NCBI RefSeq assembly: GCF_014117325.1
Contig: NZ_CP059732.1
Coordinates: 6,461,001 to 6,525,000, forward strand
DNA from: Spirosoma foliorum
Lineage (GTDB): Bacteria > Bacteroidota > Bacteroidia > Cytophagales > Spirosomataceae
Length of the DNA: 64,000 nt
Reading direction: 5' to 3'
In this document: one piece after another, positions 16,442-25,015 of the stretch
Layout: each line of letters begins with the position of its first letter
How positions within the stretch are numbered: the stretch's first letter is position 1
Translations under genes and position numbers: made by a program
Notes under the pieces: model-generated
The model's database searches: none
What the model was told of the DNA's origin: nothing
Seen by the model: only the letters and a program-made list of their open reading frames with translations

Positions 16442-17650
16442 ATGCTCTATTACCTCTTCCAGTTTCTCGACGAACGCTACAACTTCCCTGGTGCCGGGGT
16501 TTTCCAATATATTTCCTTTCGTGCACTCGGTGCAGTTATAACTTCGCTACTCATTGCGGCAGTTTTCGGTCGGCGTATTATCGACATACTCCGTAATCTG
16601 CAAATTGGCGAGTCCATTCGCGACCTTGGCCTGGAGGGGCAAATGCAAAAACGAGGCACCCCAACGATGGGCGGCTTTATTATTCTGGCTTCCCTGCTGA
16701 TTCCTGCCTTATTATTCGCCAAACTATCTAACGTTTATGTCGTTCTGGCGCTTGTTTCTACCGTTTGGACAGGCATGATTGGCTTTCTGGACGACTATAT
16801 TAAAGTCTTCAAGAAAAATAAAGAAGGTTTACAAGGCAAATTCAAAGTTGTCGGTCAGGTGGGTTTGGGCTTAATTGTCGGCCTGACATTATCGTTTAAT
16901 GAGTACGTCAAAATTCGAAAATACGCTCCCCGGCTCCTTAGTACCTCAAACGTACCCGATATCTATACCGACATTAAATCCACATTGACGACGGTACCCT
17001 TCGTTAAAAATAATGAGTTCGATTATAGCTCGCTTCTGTTCGGATTTGTACCAGACAGTTATACCTGGATTGTGTATGTACTGATTTGTATTTTCATTAT
17101 TACGGCGGTCTCCAACGGAGCGAATATTACGGATGGCATTGATGGATTAGCAGCCGGTACTTCCGTTATTATCGGTCTGACTATCGGCGTCTTAGCGTAT
17201 TTGTCGGGAAATAAAGTTTTCTCGCAATACCTGAACATCATGTATATCCCGAATGCAGGGGAATTGGTGATTTTCTGTGCCGCATTTGTGGGCGCCTGCG
17301 TCGGATTTTTATGGTATAACTCTTACCCTGCTCAGGTTTTTATGGGCGACACGGGCAGTCTGATGCTTGGTGGAGTTATCGCCGTTTTGTTTCTGGCGAT
17401 CCGAAAAGAATTGATGATTCCGATTATCTGCGGCATCTTCCTGGTTGAACTCGTATCGGTAATTATGCAGGTCAGCTATTTCAAGTATACAAAGCGTAAA
17501 TACGGCGAGGGCAGGCGAATTTTCCTCATGTCGCCTTTGCATCACCATTTTCAGAAGAAAGGCTACCACGAAGCTAAACTCGTAACTCGCTTCTGGATCG
17601 TTGGCATCATGCTGGCCGTTCTGGCATTGGTGACACTGAAGCTCCGGTAA
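16442..17650 (+). CDS. mraY: Phospho-MurNAc-pentapeptide transferase
   Basis: The start is ATG 16442 ([15 protein letters not shown], the family N-terminus); the 20 extra residues possible upstream are translated repeat. 402 residues, about ten membrane helices. Catalytic landmarks: [20 protein letters not shown], and the histidine motif [14 protein letters not shown]. The enzyme makes lipid I at the cytoplasmic face of the inner membrane. Genes murE and mraY are in canonical order, but the usual next gene murD lies 7.4 kb further on. The gene ends 8 bp from the convergent nucleotidyltransferase gene, leaving no room for a separate terminator. Confidence 0.96.
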   Translation: MLYYLFQFLDERYNFPGAGVFQYISFRALGAVITSLLIAAVFGRRIIDILRNLQIGESIRDLGLEGQMQKRGTPTMGGFIILASLLIPALLFAKLSNVYVVLALVSTVWTGMIGFLDDYIKVFKKNKEGLQGKFKVVGQVGLGLIVGLTLSFNEYVKIRKYAPRLLSTSNVPDIYTDIKSTLTTVPFVKNNEFDYSSLLFGFVPDSYTWIVYVLICIFIITAVSNGANITDGIDGLAAGTSVIIGLTIGVLAYLSGNKVFSQYLNIMYIPNAGELVIFCAAFVGACVGFLWYNSYPAQVFMGDTGSLMLGGVIAVLFLAIRKELMIPIICGIFLVELVSVIMQVSYFKYTKRKYGEGRRIFLMSPLHHHFQKKGYHEAKLVTRFWIVGIMLAVLALVTLKLR

Positions 17651-17658
17651 GGAAAGCT

Positions 17659-18123
17659 TTATATACGCCCTTTTTTTAATTGTTCGATATCGTTCAGGTC
17701 CCGCGGGCGTCCGGCAGCTTCTTTGGCTCTAATCAAGTGATTATAGTGAATAAGACGAACCGTCACGCCATCAATGGTAGTGTCTAAGGCTTGCGCAAAC
17801 GTTTCGTCAAATGTCAGCCCTTTAATGGCAGTAATAATATCAATGGCAACAGGCTGACGCCCAAATGTAAAAACGTCAAAAGCAGGATTATCAAGAAAAT
17901 TCGCGGGCGTCATATCAAAAATAGGCATCCCAAAATCCTGAAAGGCTTTCACTAATTGTGCATAGTTTTCACTTGATCTTTCTACCCAAATGTCCATATC
18001 GCCAGTTGTACGTTTATAGCCGTGCAGAATGACGGAATAACCACCAACAAGTACATAACGTACTTCTCGTTTATGAAGTGCTTCCAGGAAATCCTGGAAA
18101 TCCGGATTAAATAGACTAGCCAT
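17659..18123 (-). CDS. MNT-type nucleotidyltransferase domain protein
   Basis: 154 residues, a minimal polymerase-beta-type nucleotidyltransferase. The fold signature VLVGGYSVILHG is followed by the metal-binding DMDIWV pair at about residues 42-44; a third acidic position may be in the VAIDII strand. Proteins like this occur alone or as half of toxin-antitoxin-like pairs (MNT/HEPN, AbiEii-like). The gene overlaps its upstream partner by 8 bp, which suggests one transcript. The pair runs against all surrounding cell wall and ribosomal genes. Substrate and function are unknown. Confidence 0.8.
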   Translation of the reverse strand: MASLFNPDFQDFLEALHKREVRYVLVGGYSVILHGYKRTTGDMDIWVERSSENYAQLVKAFQDFGMPIFDMTPANFLDNPAFDVFTFGRQPVAIDIITAIKGLTFDETFAQALDTTIDGVTVRLIHYNHLIRAKEAAGRPRDLNDIEQLKKGRI

Positions 18124-18328
18124 TTACATGTTTTCGAGCATCAAATATAGTCCGATCTAACCGGGGCGGATTAGCAAGATCATAGCCAAATGCAACGCTG
18201 ATCAAGTAGGCTGATGCTTTAAGTCGATCAGCATAGGTTTCATTTTCACTACGTGCATGATAACGTTCAGTTTCTTCATGGGTTCCCATGTGAAATGCCG
18301 TGCGATCAAGTCTAAAAGAATCAGCCAT
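18116..18328 (-). CDS. Small partner protein of the nucleotidyltransferase (70 residues)
   Basis: The start is placed at ATG 18328 (MADSFRLDRTAFHMGTHEE); a longer frame from 18385 adds 19 residues overlapping the rplM upstream region. The protein is soluble, charged and mostly helical, with no signal peptide. It carries RLDRTAF near the N-terminus and RLDRTIFDARKHV near the C-terminus, an internal echo of the motif R-L-D-R-T-x-F. It is not long enough for a HEPN domain. Its stop codon overlaps the start region of the nucleotidyltransferase gene. It may be the antitoxin or adaptor of the pair; this is inferred only from coupling. Confidence 0.6.
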   Translation of the reverse strand: MADSFRLDRTAFHMGTHEETERYHARSENETYADRLKASAYLISVAFGYDLANPPRLDRTIFDARKHVNG

Positions 18329-18389
18329 ATGAAGTAATCTGGTTAGTCTCCCCAAAATTACGGTTTTGCGGCATATTGTCCGCATACCC

Positions 18390-18420
18390 TTGTTTTTCAG
18401 ACCAATACCACCTATATTTG
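18390..18420 (+). promoter_or_regulatory. Bacteroidota-type promoter for rplM-rpsI
   Basis: TTG at 18390-18392 and TATATTTG at 18413-18420 are separated by 20 bp, matching the -33 TTG / -7 TAnnTTTG consensus of the primary sigma factor in this phylum. Transcription would start near 18426, about 69 bases before the rplM start codon. Confidence 0.65.
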
Positions 18421-18424
18421 CACT

Positions 18425-18457
18425 CCCGTTTCAGGACGGGCCTATATTTATTATAGG
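18425..18457 (+). promoter_or_regulatory. Two adjacent hairpins in the rplM 5' leader
   Basis: CCCGT (18425-18429) pairs with ACGGG (18436-18440), followed at once by CCTATA (18441-18446) pairing with TATAGG (18452-18457). They would fold at the very 5' end of the mRNA from the promoter above. Placement suits a ribosomal-protein autoregulatory leader, with L13 or S9 as possible ligand; this is inference. Confidence 0.4.
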
Positions 18458-18494
18458 TAAGCATTTATAAATCAAACAATTAGTCTCCATAACA

Positions 18495-18938
18495 GTGAAT
18501 ACGCTCAGTTACAAAACCATCTCTGCCAACAAAGAAACGGTGCAGAAGGATTGGATTGTGGTTGACGCTCAGGGTGAAGTGCTCGGTCGGCTGGCCAGCC
18601 AAATCGCACGCCTGATTCGCGGCAAACACAAAACCAACTTCACACCTCATGTTGATTGCGGGGATAATGTGATTGTCATCAACGCCGACAAGGTCCGCCT
18701 GACGGGTGCAAAGATGACCGATAAAGTTTACGTTCGCCACACAGGCTATCCTGGCGGTCAACGGTTCGCGACGCCCCGGTTGTTGCTCGAAAAACATCCC
18801 GAGCGCATCATCGAGCATGCTGTAAAAGGTATGTTACCGAAAAACCGTCTTGGTCGGCGGTTGTACACCAACCTGTACGTTTACGCTGGTGATCAACACC
18901 CGCACGAGGCTCAGCAACCAACAGCAGTTAAATTCTAA
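18495..18938 (+). CDS. rplM: Ribosomal protein uL13
   Basis: 147 residues from a GTG start ([20 protein letters not shown]). The family motifs [33 protein letters not shown] and RHTGYPGG are clear, and the C-terminus HPHEAQQP is standard. It binds 23S rRNA early in large-subunit assembly. The gene rpsI follows after 6 bp, the near-universal rplM-rpsI pair. The start of the operon lies next to a divergently transcribed accessory pair rather than after the usual housekeeping neighbours. Confidence 0.98.
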   Translation: MNTLSYKTISANKETVQKDWIVVDAQGEVLGRLASQIARLIRGKHKTNFTPHVDCGDNVIVINADKVRLTGAKMTDKVYVRHTGYPGGQRFATPRLLLEKHPERIIEHAVKGMLPKNRLGRRLYTNLYVYAGDQHPHEAQQPTAVKF

Positions 18939-18944
18939 GTCATA

Positions 18945-19331
18945 ATGGATCGTATTAATACCATTGGCCGCCGTAAAACTGCCATCTCCCGAATTTACAT
19001 GTCGGCGGGCAGCGGAGCCATCTCGGTAAACGGGAAAGATTACAAACAATATTTCCCTACCGAAGTCCTGCAAATCATTCTGAACCAACCATTTGCAACC
19101 GTTAACGGTGTAGGTGGCTATGACGTAAAAGTGAACGTTCGTGGTGGTGGTGTGGCTGGTCAGGCCGAAGCTACTCGCATGGCGATTGCTCGGGCGCTGG
19201 TTGAACTTAACGCTGAATTCCGTCCTGCCCTCAAAAAAGAAGGCTTCCTGACACGGGATTCACGTATGGTTGAACGGAAAAAGCCAGGTCGGAAAAAAGC
19301 CCGTCGCCGGTTCCAGTTCTCGAAACGTTAA
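18945..19331 (+). CDS. rpsI: Ribosomal protein uS9
   Basis: 128 residues. The start MDRINTIGRRKTAISR and the end ARRRFQFSKR are diagnostic; the basic C-terminal tail reaches the decoding centre and contacts P-site tRNA. VRGGGVAGQAEA is the central motif. It is co-transcribed with rplM (6-bp gap). The following 160-bp spacer before rpsB contains a word-palindrome with a CTTCGG loop, so readthrough to rpsB may be reduced or processed there. Confidence 0.98.
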   Translation: MDRINTIGRRKTAISRIYMSAGSGAISVNGKDYKQYFPTEVLQIILNQPFATVNGVGGYDVKVNVRGGGVAGQAEATRMAIARALVELNAEFRPALKKEGFLTRDSRMVERKKPGRKKARRRFQFSKR

Positions 19332-19332
19332 T

Positions 19333-19410
19333 AGTCATTGTATAATGATTAATGGACAATGTATAATGACCTTCGGGAAAACTCATTATTCATTTTACAT
19401 TATTCATTAA
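19333..19410. repeat. Word-palindrome spacer between rpsI and rpsB
   Basis: The left arm (19333-19370) is built from words like ATAATGA/TAATGG; the right arm (about 19382-19410) is built from TCATTATTCATT. They are reverse complements in word content with several mismatches. The turn contains CTTCGG (19371-19376), the DNA form of the very stable UUCG tetraloop. It starts at the rpsI stop codon. Confidence 0.75.
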
Positions 19411-19491
19411 AATATAGTCCAGACTGCCCTTAGATGATGCCGACGGGTGGTGCTGCGTATTTTTTTACAACATTCATTTTTCAATACGAAA

Positions 19492-20325
19492 ATGGCACAA
19501 ATCGAATATAAAGATCTATTAGACGCTGGGGTGCATTTTGGCCACCTTACGCGCAAATGGGATCCCCGGATGGCTCCATACATCTTCATGGAGAAGAACG
19601 GTATCCATATTATTGACCTTAATAAAACAGTAGCTGCGCTCGACGAAGCTTGTAATGCGATCAAAGGCATTGTACGTTCGGGCCGGAAAGTAATGTTTGT
19701 AGCGACGAAGAAGCAGGCTCAGGAAATCGTTTCGGAAGAAGCACGTCGCCTGAAAATGCCTTACGTGACCGATCGCTGGCAGGGCGGTATGTTAACGAAC
19801 TTCGCTACAATTCGTAAGTCGCTGAAGAAAATGCAAACGCTGGATAAAATGCTGAAAGACGAGGAGACCGTCAAGAGCATCGCTAAGCGTGAGCGTTTGA
19901 CCCGTAGCCGCGATAAAGAGAAACTGGAACGCGTATTGGGCGGTATTGCCGACCTGACTCGTTTGCCAGCTGCTCTGTTCGTAGTTGACGTAAAGCGTGA
20001 ACACATTGCTGTTGCTGAAGCACACCGTTTGGGTATCCCAGTATTTGCTATGTGCGATACAAACTCGAACCCAGAAGAAGTTGACTTCGCTATCCCGGCC
20101 AATGATGATGCTTATAAATCAATTGCGCTGATTACGCTTGCCATTGGTAAGGCCATTGAAGAAGGTCTGATGGAGCGTAAACAAGACAAAGACGACCAAC
20201 GCGTTCAGGAAGAAGAAGAAGCGAAACGGAACGAAGACCTGGCCCAGGCTCGTGCTGAAGGAGCTACTCAACCTGAAGCTGAGGCTACCCCAGCCGCTGT
20301 TGCTGAAGGCGAGCAGGAAGCATAA
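19492..20325 (+). CDS. rpsB: Ribosomal protein uS2
   Basis: 277 residues from ATG 19492 ([18 protein letters not shown], the family start); the 15 residues readable upstream are not conserved. Motifs [31 protein letters not shown], and [23 protein letters not shown] are typical. The C-terminal tail after about residue 230 is rich in Glu and Ala ([20 protein letters not shown]), an acidic extension common in this phylum. It is followed by tsf, the usual partner. The stop codon touches the word-palindrome at 20326. Confidence 0.98.
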   Translation: MAQIEYKDLLDAGVHFGHLTRKWDPRMAPYIFMEKNGIHIIDLNKTVAALDEACNAIKGIVRSGRKVMFVATKKQAQEIVSEEARRLKMPYVTDRWQGGMLTNFATIRKSLKKMQTLDKMLKDEETVKSIAKRERLTRSRDKEKLERVLGGIADLTRLPAALFVVDVKREHIAVAEAHRLGIPVFAMCDTNSNPEEVDFAIPANDDAYKSIALITLAIGKAIEEGLMERKQDKDDQRVQEEEEAKRNEDLAQARAEGATQPEAEATPAAVAEGEQEA

Positions 20326-20414
20326 ATGAGTTATAGAGTTACACAGTTATGAAGTTGTAAAGTTTAGATTAACTACTACCTCATAACTCTATAACTGTAT
20401 AACTTTACAACTCA
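20326..20414. repeat. Word-palindrome spacer between rpsB and tsf (about 8-bp period)
   Basis: The left tract (20326-20366) consists of variants of GAGTTATA, GAAGTTGTA and CAGTTAT; the right tract (20380-20414) consists of TCATAAC, TCTATAAC, TGTATAAC and TTTACAAC. The right side is complementary to the left in words, but the word order is not simply mirrored. It begins immediately at the rpsB stop codon. Confidence 0.8.
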
Positions 20415-20516
20415 GGAATAGCCCGTAGCCAGCCGCTATGGGCTATTCCATTTCAGACTATAATTCTACTATTCCCAATTTTTTTTGGCGTTTAAATAAA
20501 TAAACACCCTTTTATT

Positions 20517-21350
20517 ATGGCAATCACTGCTGCTGACGTAAATAAACTTCGGCAAGAGACCGGAGCCGGTATGATGGACTGCAAAAAAGCCCTTACCGAA
20601 GCTGATGGCGATTTTGAAAAAGCAAAAGAAATCCTGCGTAAGCAGGGGCAGAAAATAGCCGATAAACGGGCTGACAACGCAACTGCCGAAGGTATTGTGT
20701 TAGCCCATGTTAGCCCAGATGGCGCAACAGGTAGAGTAATTGCATTGGCTTGTGAAACAGAACCGGTATCGAAAGTTGCCGATTTCCAAAATCTAGCTAT
20801 GGCCGTTATGAGCACTGCTGTTGCTACAGATGCTGCAGACAAAGCAGCTCTATTAGCTACTCCTCAGGCAGACGGTCGCCCACTACAAGATCACATTACC
20901 GATTTGATGGGTAAAATTGGTGAGAAAATCGATGTAGCCTCTTACGAAATCGTTTCGGCCGATAAAGTTGTTTCGTATATCCACTCGAATGGTAAGCTTG
21001 GCGTTTTAGTTGGCCTTGTTAATACCAATGGTACTGATGTGACTGAAGTTGGTAAGGACATCGCCATGCAAATTGCAGCCATGAAACCTGTTGCTTTAGA
21101 TAAAGATGGCGTTGATGCTACTATTGTAGAACGCGAAATCGAAATCGGTAAAGAACAGGCTCGTCAGGAAGGTAAGCCAGAAGCAATGCTCGAACGTATT
21201 GCAATGGGTAAACTGAACAAGTTCTACAAAGACAACACCCTGCTCAATCAGGAATTTGTGAAAGATAGTTCATTGACTATTTCTCAACTGTTAGAGAAAA
21301 CCAGCAAGGGACTAACCGTATCTGCTTTCAAACGCGTAGCTATCGGCTAA
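20517..21350 (+). CDS. tsf: Translation elongation factor Ts
   Basis: 277 residues. The N-terminal UBA-like region (ITAADVNKLRQETGAGMMDCKKAL) and the core motifs AHVSPDGATGRVIALACETEPVS and LGVLVGL are typical. It exchanges GDP for GTP on EF-Tu. The usual downstream genes pyrH and frr are absent; the gene ends with a strong terminator and then a 440-bp gene-free region. It shares the rpsB-tsf linkage of most bacteria, although the two are separated by 191 bp with a palindrome, so tsf may also have its own promoter. Confidence 0.98.
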   Translation: MAITAADVNKLRQETGAGMMDCKKALTEADGDFEKAKEILRKQGQKIADKRADNATAEGIVLAHVSPDGATGRVIALACETEPVSKVADFQNLAMAVMSTAVATDAADKAALLATPQADGRPLQDHITDLMGKIGEKIDVASYEIVSADKVVSYIHSNGKLGVLVGLVNTNGTDVTEVGKDIAMQIAAMKPVALDKDGVDATIVEREIEIGKEQARQEGKPEAMLERIAMGKLNKFYKDNTLLNQEFVKDSSLTISQLLEKTSKGLTVSAFKRVAIG

Positions 21351-21364
21351 TCTTTCCGTACAAA

Positions 21365-21408
21365 ACAAATGAAAATACCCAGCTATGCGGCTGGGTATTT
21401 TCATTTGT
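21365..21408 (+). terminator. Strong hairpin terminator after tsf
   Basis: A 19-bp perfect stem (21365-21383 with 21390-21408) with a 6-nt loop TATGCG. The A-rich left arm and the T-rich right arm supply the U tract. It closes the rplM-rpsI-rpsB-tsf group. Confidence 0.85.
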
Positions 21409-21746
21409 AGCTTATTTCTATTTCTAACGGGCATCTCATTAGTCTGGCATTATTAACGCCAACCAACCCCCAGAGCTTAGAACTTAAACAATCTCCTTAA
21501 GATTGTTGGTATGAGTCATCAAAACATCTATCGCAAAACAATCCAGCATTTAGTGATTTCTGAGGGAAGCTTCTTAGGTTAAAAAAGCTTTAAAAATGGA
21601 ACTCAAGCGATTAAATAGTTAGCCATATTAACGATAAATAGAAATATATAACGTTTACTTTCCAAATGGTTCGTAAATGATAATCAGTAGTAAACAATAA
21701 AAAATAGGCTTAATTACTATATAAGTGTATCCATTTGGCCGAGCTT
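21409..21746. other. Gene-free AT-rich region upstream of the ECF sigma gene
   Basis: No credible coding frame, tRNA or long repeat was found. A weak hairpin CAATCTCCTTAAGATTG lies at about 21488-21504. The stretch from about 21590 on is strongly AT-rich (AATAGAAATATATAACG), as expected for an upstream promoter region. A small RNA cannot be excluded. Confidence 0.5.
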
Positions 21747-21779
21747 TTGCTCTAATGAATTTGTAACCATATTTTTTGC
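21747..21779 (+). promoter_or_regulatory. Candidate promoter for the ECF sigma operon
   Basis: TTG at 21747-21749 and TATTTTTTG at 21770-21778 are 20 bp apart, close to the TTG / TAnnTTTG pattern. The start of transcription would be near 21786, about 60 bases before the gene. Confidence 0.45.
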
Positions 21780-21848
21780 TAATATTGGCCTCATGGGTCA
21801 GTTACTTTTATTAAAAACTTAGTCTTAATAGCCACCGCGCCGTACAAA

Positions 21849-22454
21849 ATGGAAAATTATTCGGACGAGGAGCTGGTTCGACAATATGTCGAGACACAGC
21901 GGAACGTCTATTTTGAGCGACTATACGAACGTTACTGTGACAAAGTATACAGGAAGTGTTTGTCATTTACTAAAGATCCTGTACGGGCTGAAGATTTAAC
22001 GCATGACATTTTCTTGAAACTAGTCGTTAAGCTCAGTGGCTTTCGGGAACAAGCTAAATTTTCAACCTGGCTGTATTCAATCACCTATAATTATTGCACT
22101 GACCAACTTCGATCGCACAATCTGCGCCGGGAAGTCTACATGGATGATGGCTGGGAGCGATTGGATGCAGGAACAGATGATGGATTAGCTGAACTAGCCG
22201 AAATGGAAGCACGACAGCTTGAGCGTGCGCTCCATCAACTACCACCCGACGAACAGGCTATGCTCCTGATGAAATATCAGGACGATATCAGTATTCGAGA
22301 CATTGCCAATATAAATGGTATAACGGAGAGTGCCGTTAAGATGCGCCTTAAACGGTCCAGAGATAAACTTCGCAAACACTACCTGGAAGGGGCTGTATTC
22401 TGGCTATTAGTTGCCATTAAAATGGCTTTATCAATTCGTTGGCCTTTTCGTTAA
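21849..22454 (+). CDS. ECF-type RNA polymerase sigma factor with hydrophobic C-terminal tail
   Basis: 201 residues. Sigma region 2 is at about residues 20-90 (DPVRAEDLTHDIFLKLV, FSTWLYSITYNYCTDQLR) and region 4 at about 120-170 (LPPDEQAMLLMKYQDDISIRDIANINGITESAVKMRLKRSRDKL). After region 4 there is an unusual hydrophobic tail (AVFWLLVAIKMALSIRWPF), which could tether the factor to the membrane or bind a regulator. No standard transmembrane anti-sigma gene follows; instead a 67-residue protein and an MscS-type channel come next, 9 bp and 209 bp away. It may respond to envelope or osmotic stress; inferred from neighbours only. Confidence 0.93.
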   Translation: MENYSDEELVRQYVETQRNVYFERLYERYCDKVYRKCLSFTKDPVRAEDLTHDIFLKLVVKLSGFREQAKFSTWLYSITYNYCTDQLRSHNLRREVYMDDGWERLDAGTDDGLAELAEMEARQLERALHQLPPDEQAMLLMKYQDDISIRDIANINGITESAVKMRLKRSRDKLRKHYLEGAVFWLLVAIKMALSIRWPFR

Positions 22455-22463
22455 CCAAACATT

Positions 22464-22667
22464 ATGGAAAACCACAACCCATTTAAAGAACTCGAGTCCG
22501 ATGCTATCTGTCCACCGAATCTAAAAACAGAACTCGTTTCGGAAATCGACTTAATTCGAAATGCTATAACGATTGTTGATCTGTACATCGGCGACTTATT
22601 CGATTTGGCATCTGCTTTAATGAATCCACCTTACGTAACCTCTGAAGACCCCAACCTTCCCTTATGA
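22464..22667 (+). CDS. 67-residue acidic protein between the sigma factor and the MscS channel
   Basis: It has no signal peptide or membrane helix. The middle (LVSEIDLIRNAITIVDLYIGDLFDLASALM) looks like one or two amphipathic helices; the ends are acidic and polar. The start is 9 bp after the sigma gene and the stop overlaps the channel start as ATGA, so translation is probably coupled to both. Size and place would suit a cytoplasmic regulator of the sigma factor or a channel-associated peptide. I do not recognise a family. The tight packing argues that it is real. Confidence 0.65.
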   Translation: MENHNPFKELESDAICPPNLKTELVSEIDLIRNAITIVDLYIGDLFDLASALMNPPYVTSEDPNLPL

Positions 22668-23506
22668 AACAAATTCCTAAACTGGCAGAAGTAGTACAGA
22701 ATACATTTCAGAATTTAATTAATCAATTCGTCGAATTTGTACCGCGCATATTTGGGTCAATGCTTATCCTGCTTATTGGTATTGGCGTTGCCCGACTAAC
22801 AGCTTATATTATTCAACGGGTTCTGGGCCGGGTAGGTTTCGATAAAATCGGTAATCGGCTCAATGAAATCAGTATTATAAAACAGCTCAAAACCGAAATC
22901 AAGTTAAGCGAAATTATCGCTAAAGTTCTCTACTACTACATTCTTTTGATGTTTATAACAGCCGCCACCGAAACTCTGGGGGTAGCTGCTATTACCGAGA
23001 TGGTATCGTCGTTGGTGAATTTTATTCCCAAGCTAGTTGTAGCCGCCATTATGTTGCAAGTTGGCGTTTTGCTGGCAGATACATTACGAGGAGCTGTAGT
23101 CAGTGTCTGCCAGTCGTTTAATATAGCTTCAGGCAGGCTACTAAGTATGATTGTCTTTGTATTCTTTCTGACAATTACAATCATTAGTGCATTGGGGCAG
23201 GCAGGTATCAACACAGAACTTCTTGAATCAAGCTTTAATCTTATTATTGGTGGGGTCATCTTCGCATTTGCCATTGGTTATGGAATTGCCTCACGCGATT
23301 TGATGGCAAATATTCTATCCTCTTTTTACACAAAAAACAAGTATAAAGAAGGGCAGATTATCCAGATCGAGGATGCAAAAGGCGAGATCATAAAAATGGA
23401 TAACCTTTCGCTTACACTCCGCACTGGCGATACAACGACTGTAGTTCCACTCCAGACACTGCAAATGAAAAAAGTAGAAGTGTTTGATACGCCTACAGCA
23501 GTATAA
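22664..23506 (+). CDS. Small-conductance mechanosensitive channel-type protein (MscS superfamily, TM_helix repeats)
   Basis: 280 residues. An N-terminal TM_helix-type repeat (FGSMLILLIGIGVARLTAYIIQRVL) is followed by further membrane helices at about residues 85-105, 120-150 and 160-185. The pore-type helix is FAIGYGIASRDLMANILSSFY, then a short beta domain (GQIIQIEDAKGEIIKMDNLSLTLRT). It should open under membrane tension and release solutes. It lacks the large cytoplasmic vestibule of E. coli MscS, ending soon after the beta domain. It overlaps the upstream 67-residue gene by 4 bp. A second channel type, MscL, follows two genes later. Confidence 0.9.
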   Translation: MKQIPKLAEVVQNTFQNLINQFVEFVPRIFGSMLILLIGIGVARLTAYIIQRVLGRVGFDKIGNRLNEISIIKQLKTEIKLSEIIAKVLYYYILLMFITAATETLGVAAITEMVSSLVNFIPKLVVAAIMLQVGVLLADTLRGAVVSVCQSFNIASGRLLSMIVFVFFLTITIISALGQAGINTELLESSFNLIIGGVIFAFAIGYGIASRDLMANILSSFYTKNKYKEGQIIQIEDAKGEIIKMDNLSLTLRTGDTTTVVPLQTLQMKKVEVFDTPTAV

Positions 23507-23561
23507 GTAGCTGTTACCAAAATCCATCTATGACGTCTGATGGTGGATAACAAAATACGCT

Positions 23562-24584
23562 ATGAAAACAAGTGCGCTAACTGTACTTATAAGCTGGGCT
23601 TGCCTGAGTCATACATTGGCCCAGGATGCTCCCAAAACGGTACCATCAGACTCTGTTCGAGTCACAACGAACTTCAAGGATATTGTGGCGGTTAAGCCCG
23701 ATACATCCTATTGGCAGCGATCCTTTAGTGGAGGGGTCAACTTTAACCAGGCGTCCTTTAGTAACTGGTCTGGAGGGGGCGTTAATTCGATTGCGATTGG
23801 TGGTGTTATAGCAGCACGTGCCCTTTATGAAAAAGGAAAAACATCCTGGGATAATACCGCAGATATGCAATTGGGCTATGTTACGCAATTAGGTAATACC
23901 CGAAAAGCGGCCGACCAAATTATGATTATTTCGGTAGTGGGCCACAAAATTGCGCCTAAATGGGATCTGTTTGTTTCTGGAACGTTCAATACGTTCTTTG
24001 CACCCGGTTATCGCTATGATCAACTTCCTGCCGACCAAACTCGTCTAAAAGTATCTAATTTTTTCGCCCCTGCTCAAATCACGATTGCTGCCGGTTTAGC
24101 GTATAAACCCAACGATTGGTTCGCACTCCGAATGAGTCCTATAGCTCCACGCTTTACCTTCTTAGCCGACCAAAGTGTACGAGTACGGCAATTGGCAGAT
24201 GGTACCTACATTCCTGATGCTACCCAAACCGCTTATGGAGTAGCTCCCGGCAAGAGTAGCCGGACAGAATGGCTGGCCTTTCAGCTTCAGGCTGCGCTGA
24301 ATAAGAATATAAGCCAAAACGTATCGTTAAATGCACGTTACCAGCTTTTCACACAGTATGCTAGTTTAGATAATATTAATCACCGGCTCGATCTGATTAT
24401 GACGGCCAAAGCAAGCCGTTATCTGAGTACAACCTTCGGTCTGATTTTACTCTATAATAAAGACTTTAGTTCATCACTACAGGTTCAGCAAACATTGGCA
24501 ATTGGGCTGTCGTATAATATTAGTTCATTCAGAACGAAAAAAGATCCGGTGAAGGCAACCGACCCACTTCCTGGTAGGTTTTGA
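23562..24584 (+). CDS. DUF3078 outer-membrane beta-barrel protein
   Basis: 340 residues with a signal peptide ending at about residue 20 (LSHTLAQ). The mature N-terminal part SFSGGVNFNQASFSNWSGGGVNS is the hallmark of DUF3078. The rest alternates in the manner of an outer-membrane barrel (WDNTADMQLGYVTQLG, FALRMSPIAPRFTFLAD, YLSTTFGLILLYNKDF). Its function is not established in the family. The position between two mechanosensitive channel genes in one direction suggests a link with envelope stress in this genome; this is inference. Confidence 0.88.
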   Translation: MKTSALTVLISWACLSHTLAQDAPKTVPSDSVRVTTNFKDIVAVKPDTSYWQRSFSGGVNFNQASFSNWSGGGVNSIAIGGVIAARALYEKGKTSWDNTADMQLGYVTQLGNTRKAADQIMIISVVGHKIAPKWDLFVSGTFNTFFAPGYRYDQLPADQTRLKVSNFFAPAQITIAAGLAYKPNDWFALRMSPIAPRFTFLADQSVRVRQLADGTYIPDATQTAYGVAPGKSSRTEWLAFQLQAALNKNISQNVSLNARYQLFTQYASLDNINHRLDLIMTAKASRYLSTTFGLILLYNKDFSSSLQVQQTLAIGLSYNISSFRTKKDPVKATDPLPGRF

Positions 24585-24658
24585 TCTGAGCTAAATAGTA
24601 TATACTTTACATACGCGTTCCTTTAAATCGTATGTAAAACTCTTAAAACTTAGCCTTT

Positions 24659-24991
24659 ATGTTAAACGAATTTAAGACGTTTATTGCCCAGGGCAATGTA
24701 CTTGATTTGGCTGTCGGTGTTATTATTGGTGCTGCCTTCGGTAAAATCACGACCTCGTTGGTAGAGGATATTATCAACCCGATACTGGGTTTAGTACTCG
24801 GAGGAATTGATTTCAGCCAGTTAAAGATTGTCTTGAAAGAAGCGGTAGGAACAACTCCCGAAGTTGCCATCCGGTACGGTAATTTCCTGAATACATTTAT
24901 TCAATTCTTAATTATCGCCTGGGTTGTCTTCTTAATTGTGAAAGTGGCGAATCGCGCCCGGCTTTCAAATTCAATGGCACCGAAAGAATAA
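24659..24991 (+). CDS. mscL: Large-conductance mechanosensitive channel
   Basis: 110 residues. The N-terminal helix and pore helix [32 protein letters not shown] are canonical; the second helix is [17 protein letters not shown]. The periplasmic loop and the C-terminal bundle are short compared with the 136-residue E. coli protein, so only a stub of the cytoplasmic helix remains. It is the emergency valve opening near lytic tension. It is the last gene of the block starting with the ECF sigma factor and is followed by a clear terminator. Confidence 0.96.
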   Translation: MLNEFKTFIAQGNVLDLAVGVIIGAAFGKITTSLVEDIINPILGLVLGGIDFSQLKIVLKEAVGTTPEVAIRYGNFLNTFIQFLIIAWVVFLIVKVANRARLSNSMAPKE

Positions 24992-25015
24992 ATCTTTTTA
25001 CAAAATTTGCTTGAA

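Noticed and set aside
19447..19491. N-terminal extension of rpsB
   Set aside because: The conserved uS2 start is [10 protein letters not shown] at 19492.
21409..21848. Possible tRNA or structured RNA in the gap before the sigma gene
   Set aside because: No cloverleaf, T-loop or strong long stem was found; only a weak 6-7 bp hairpin.
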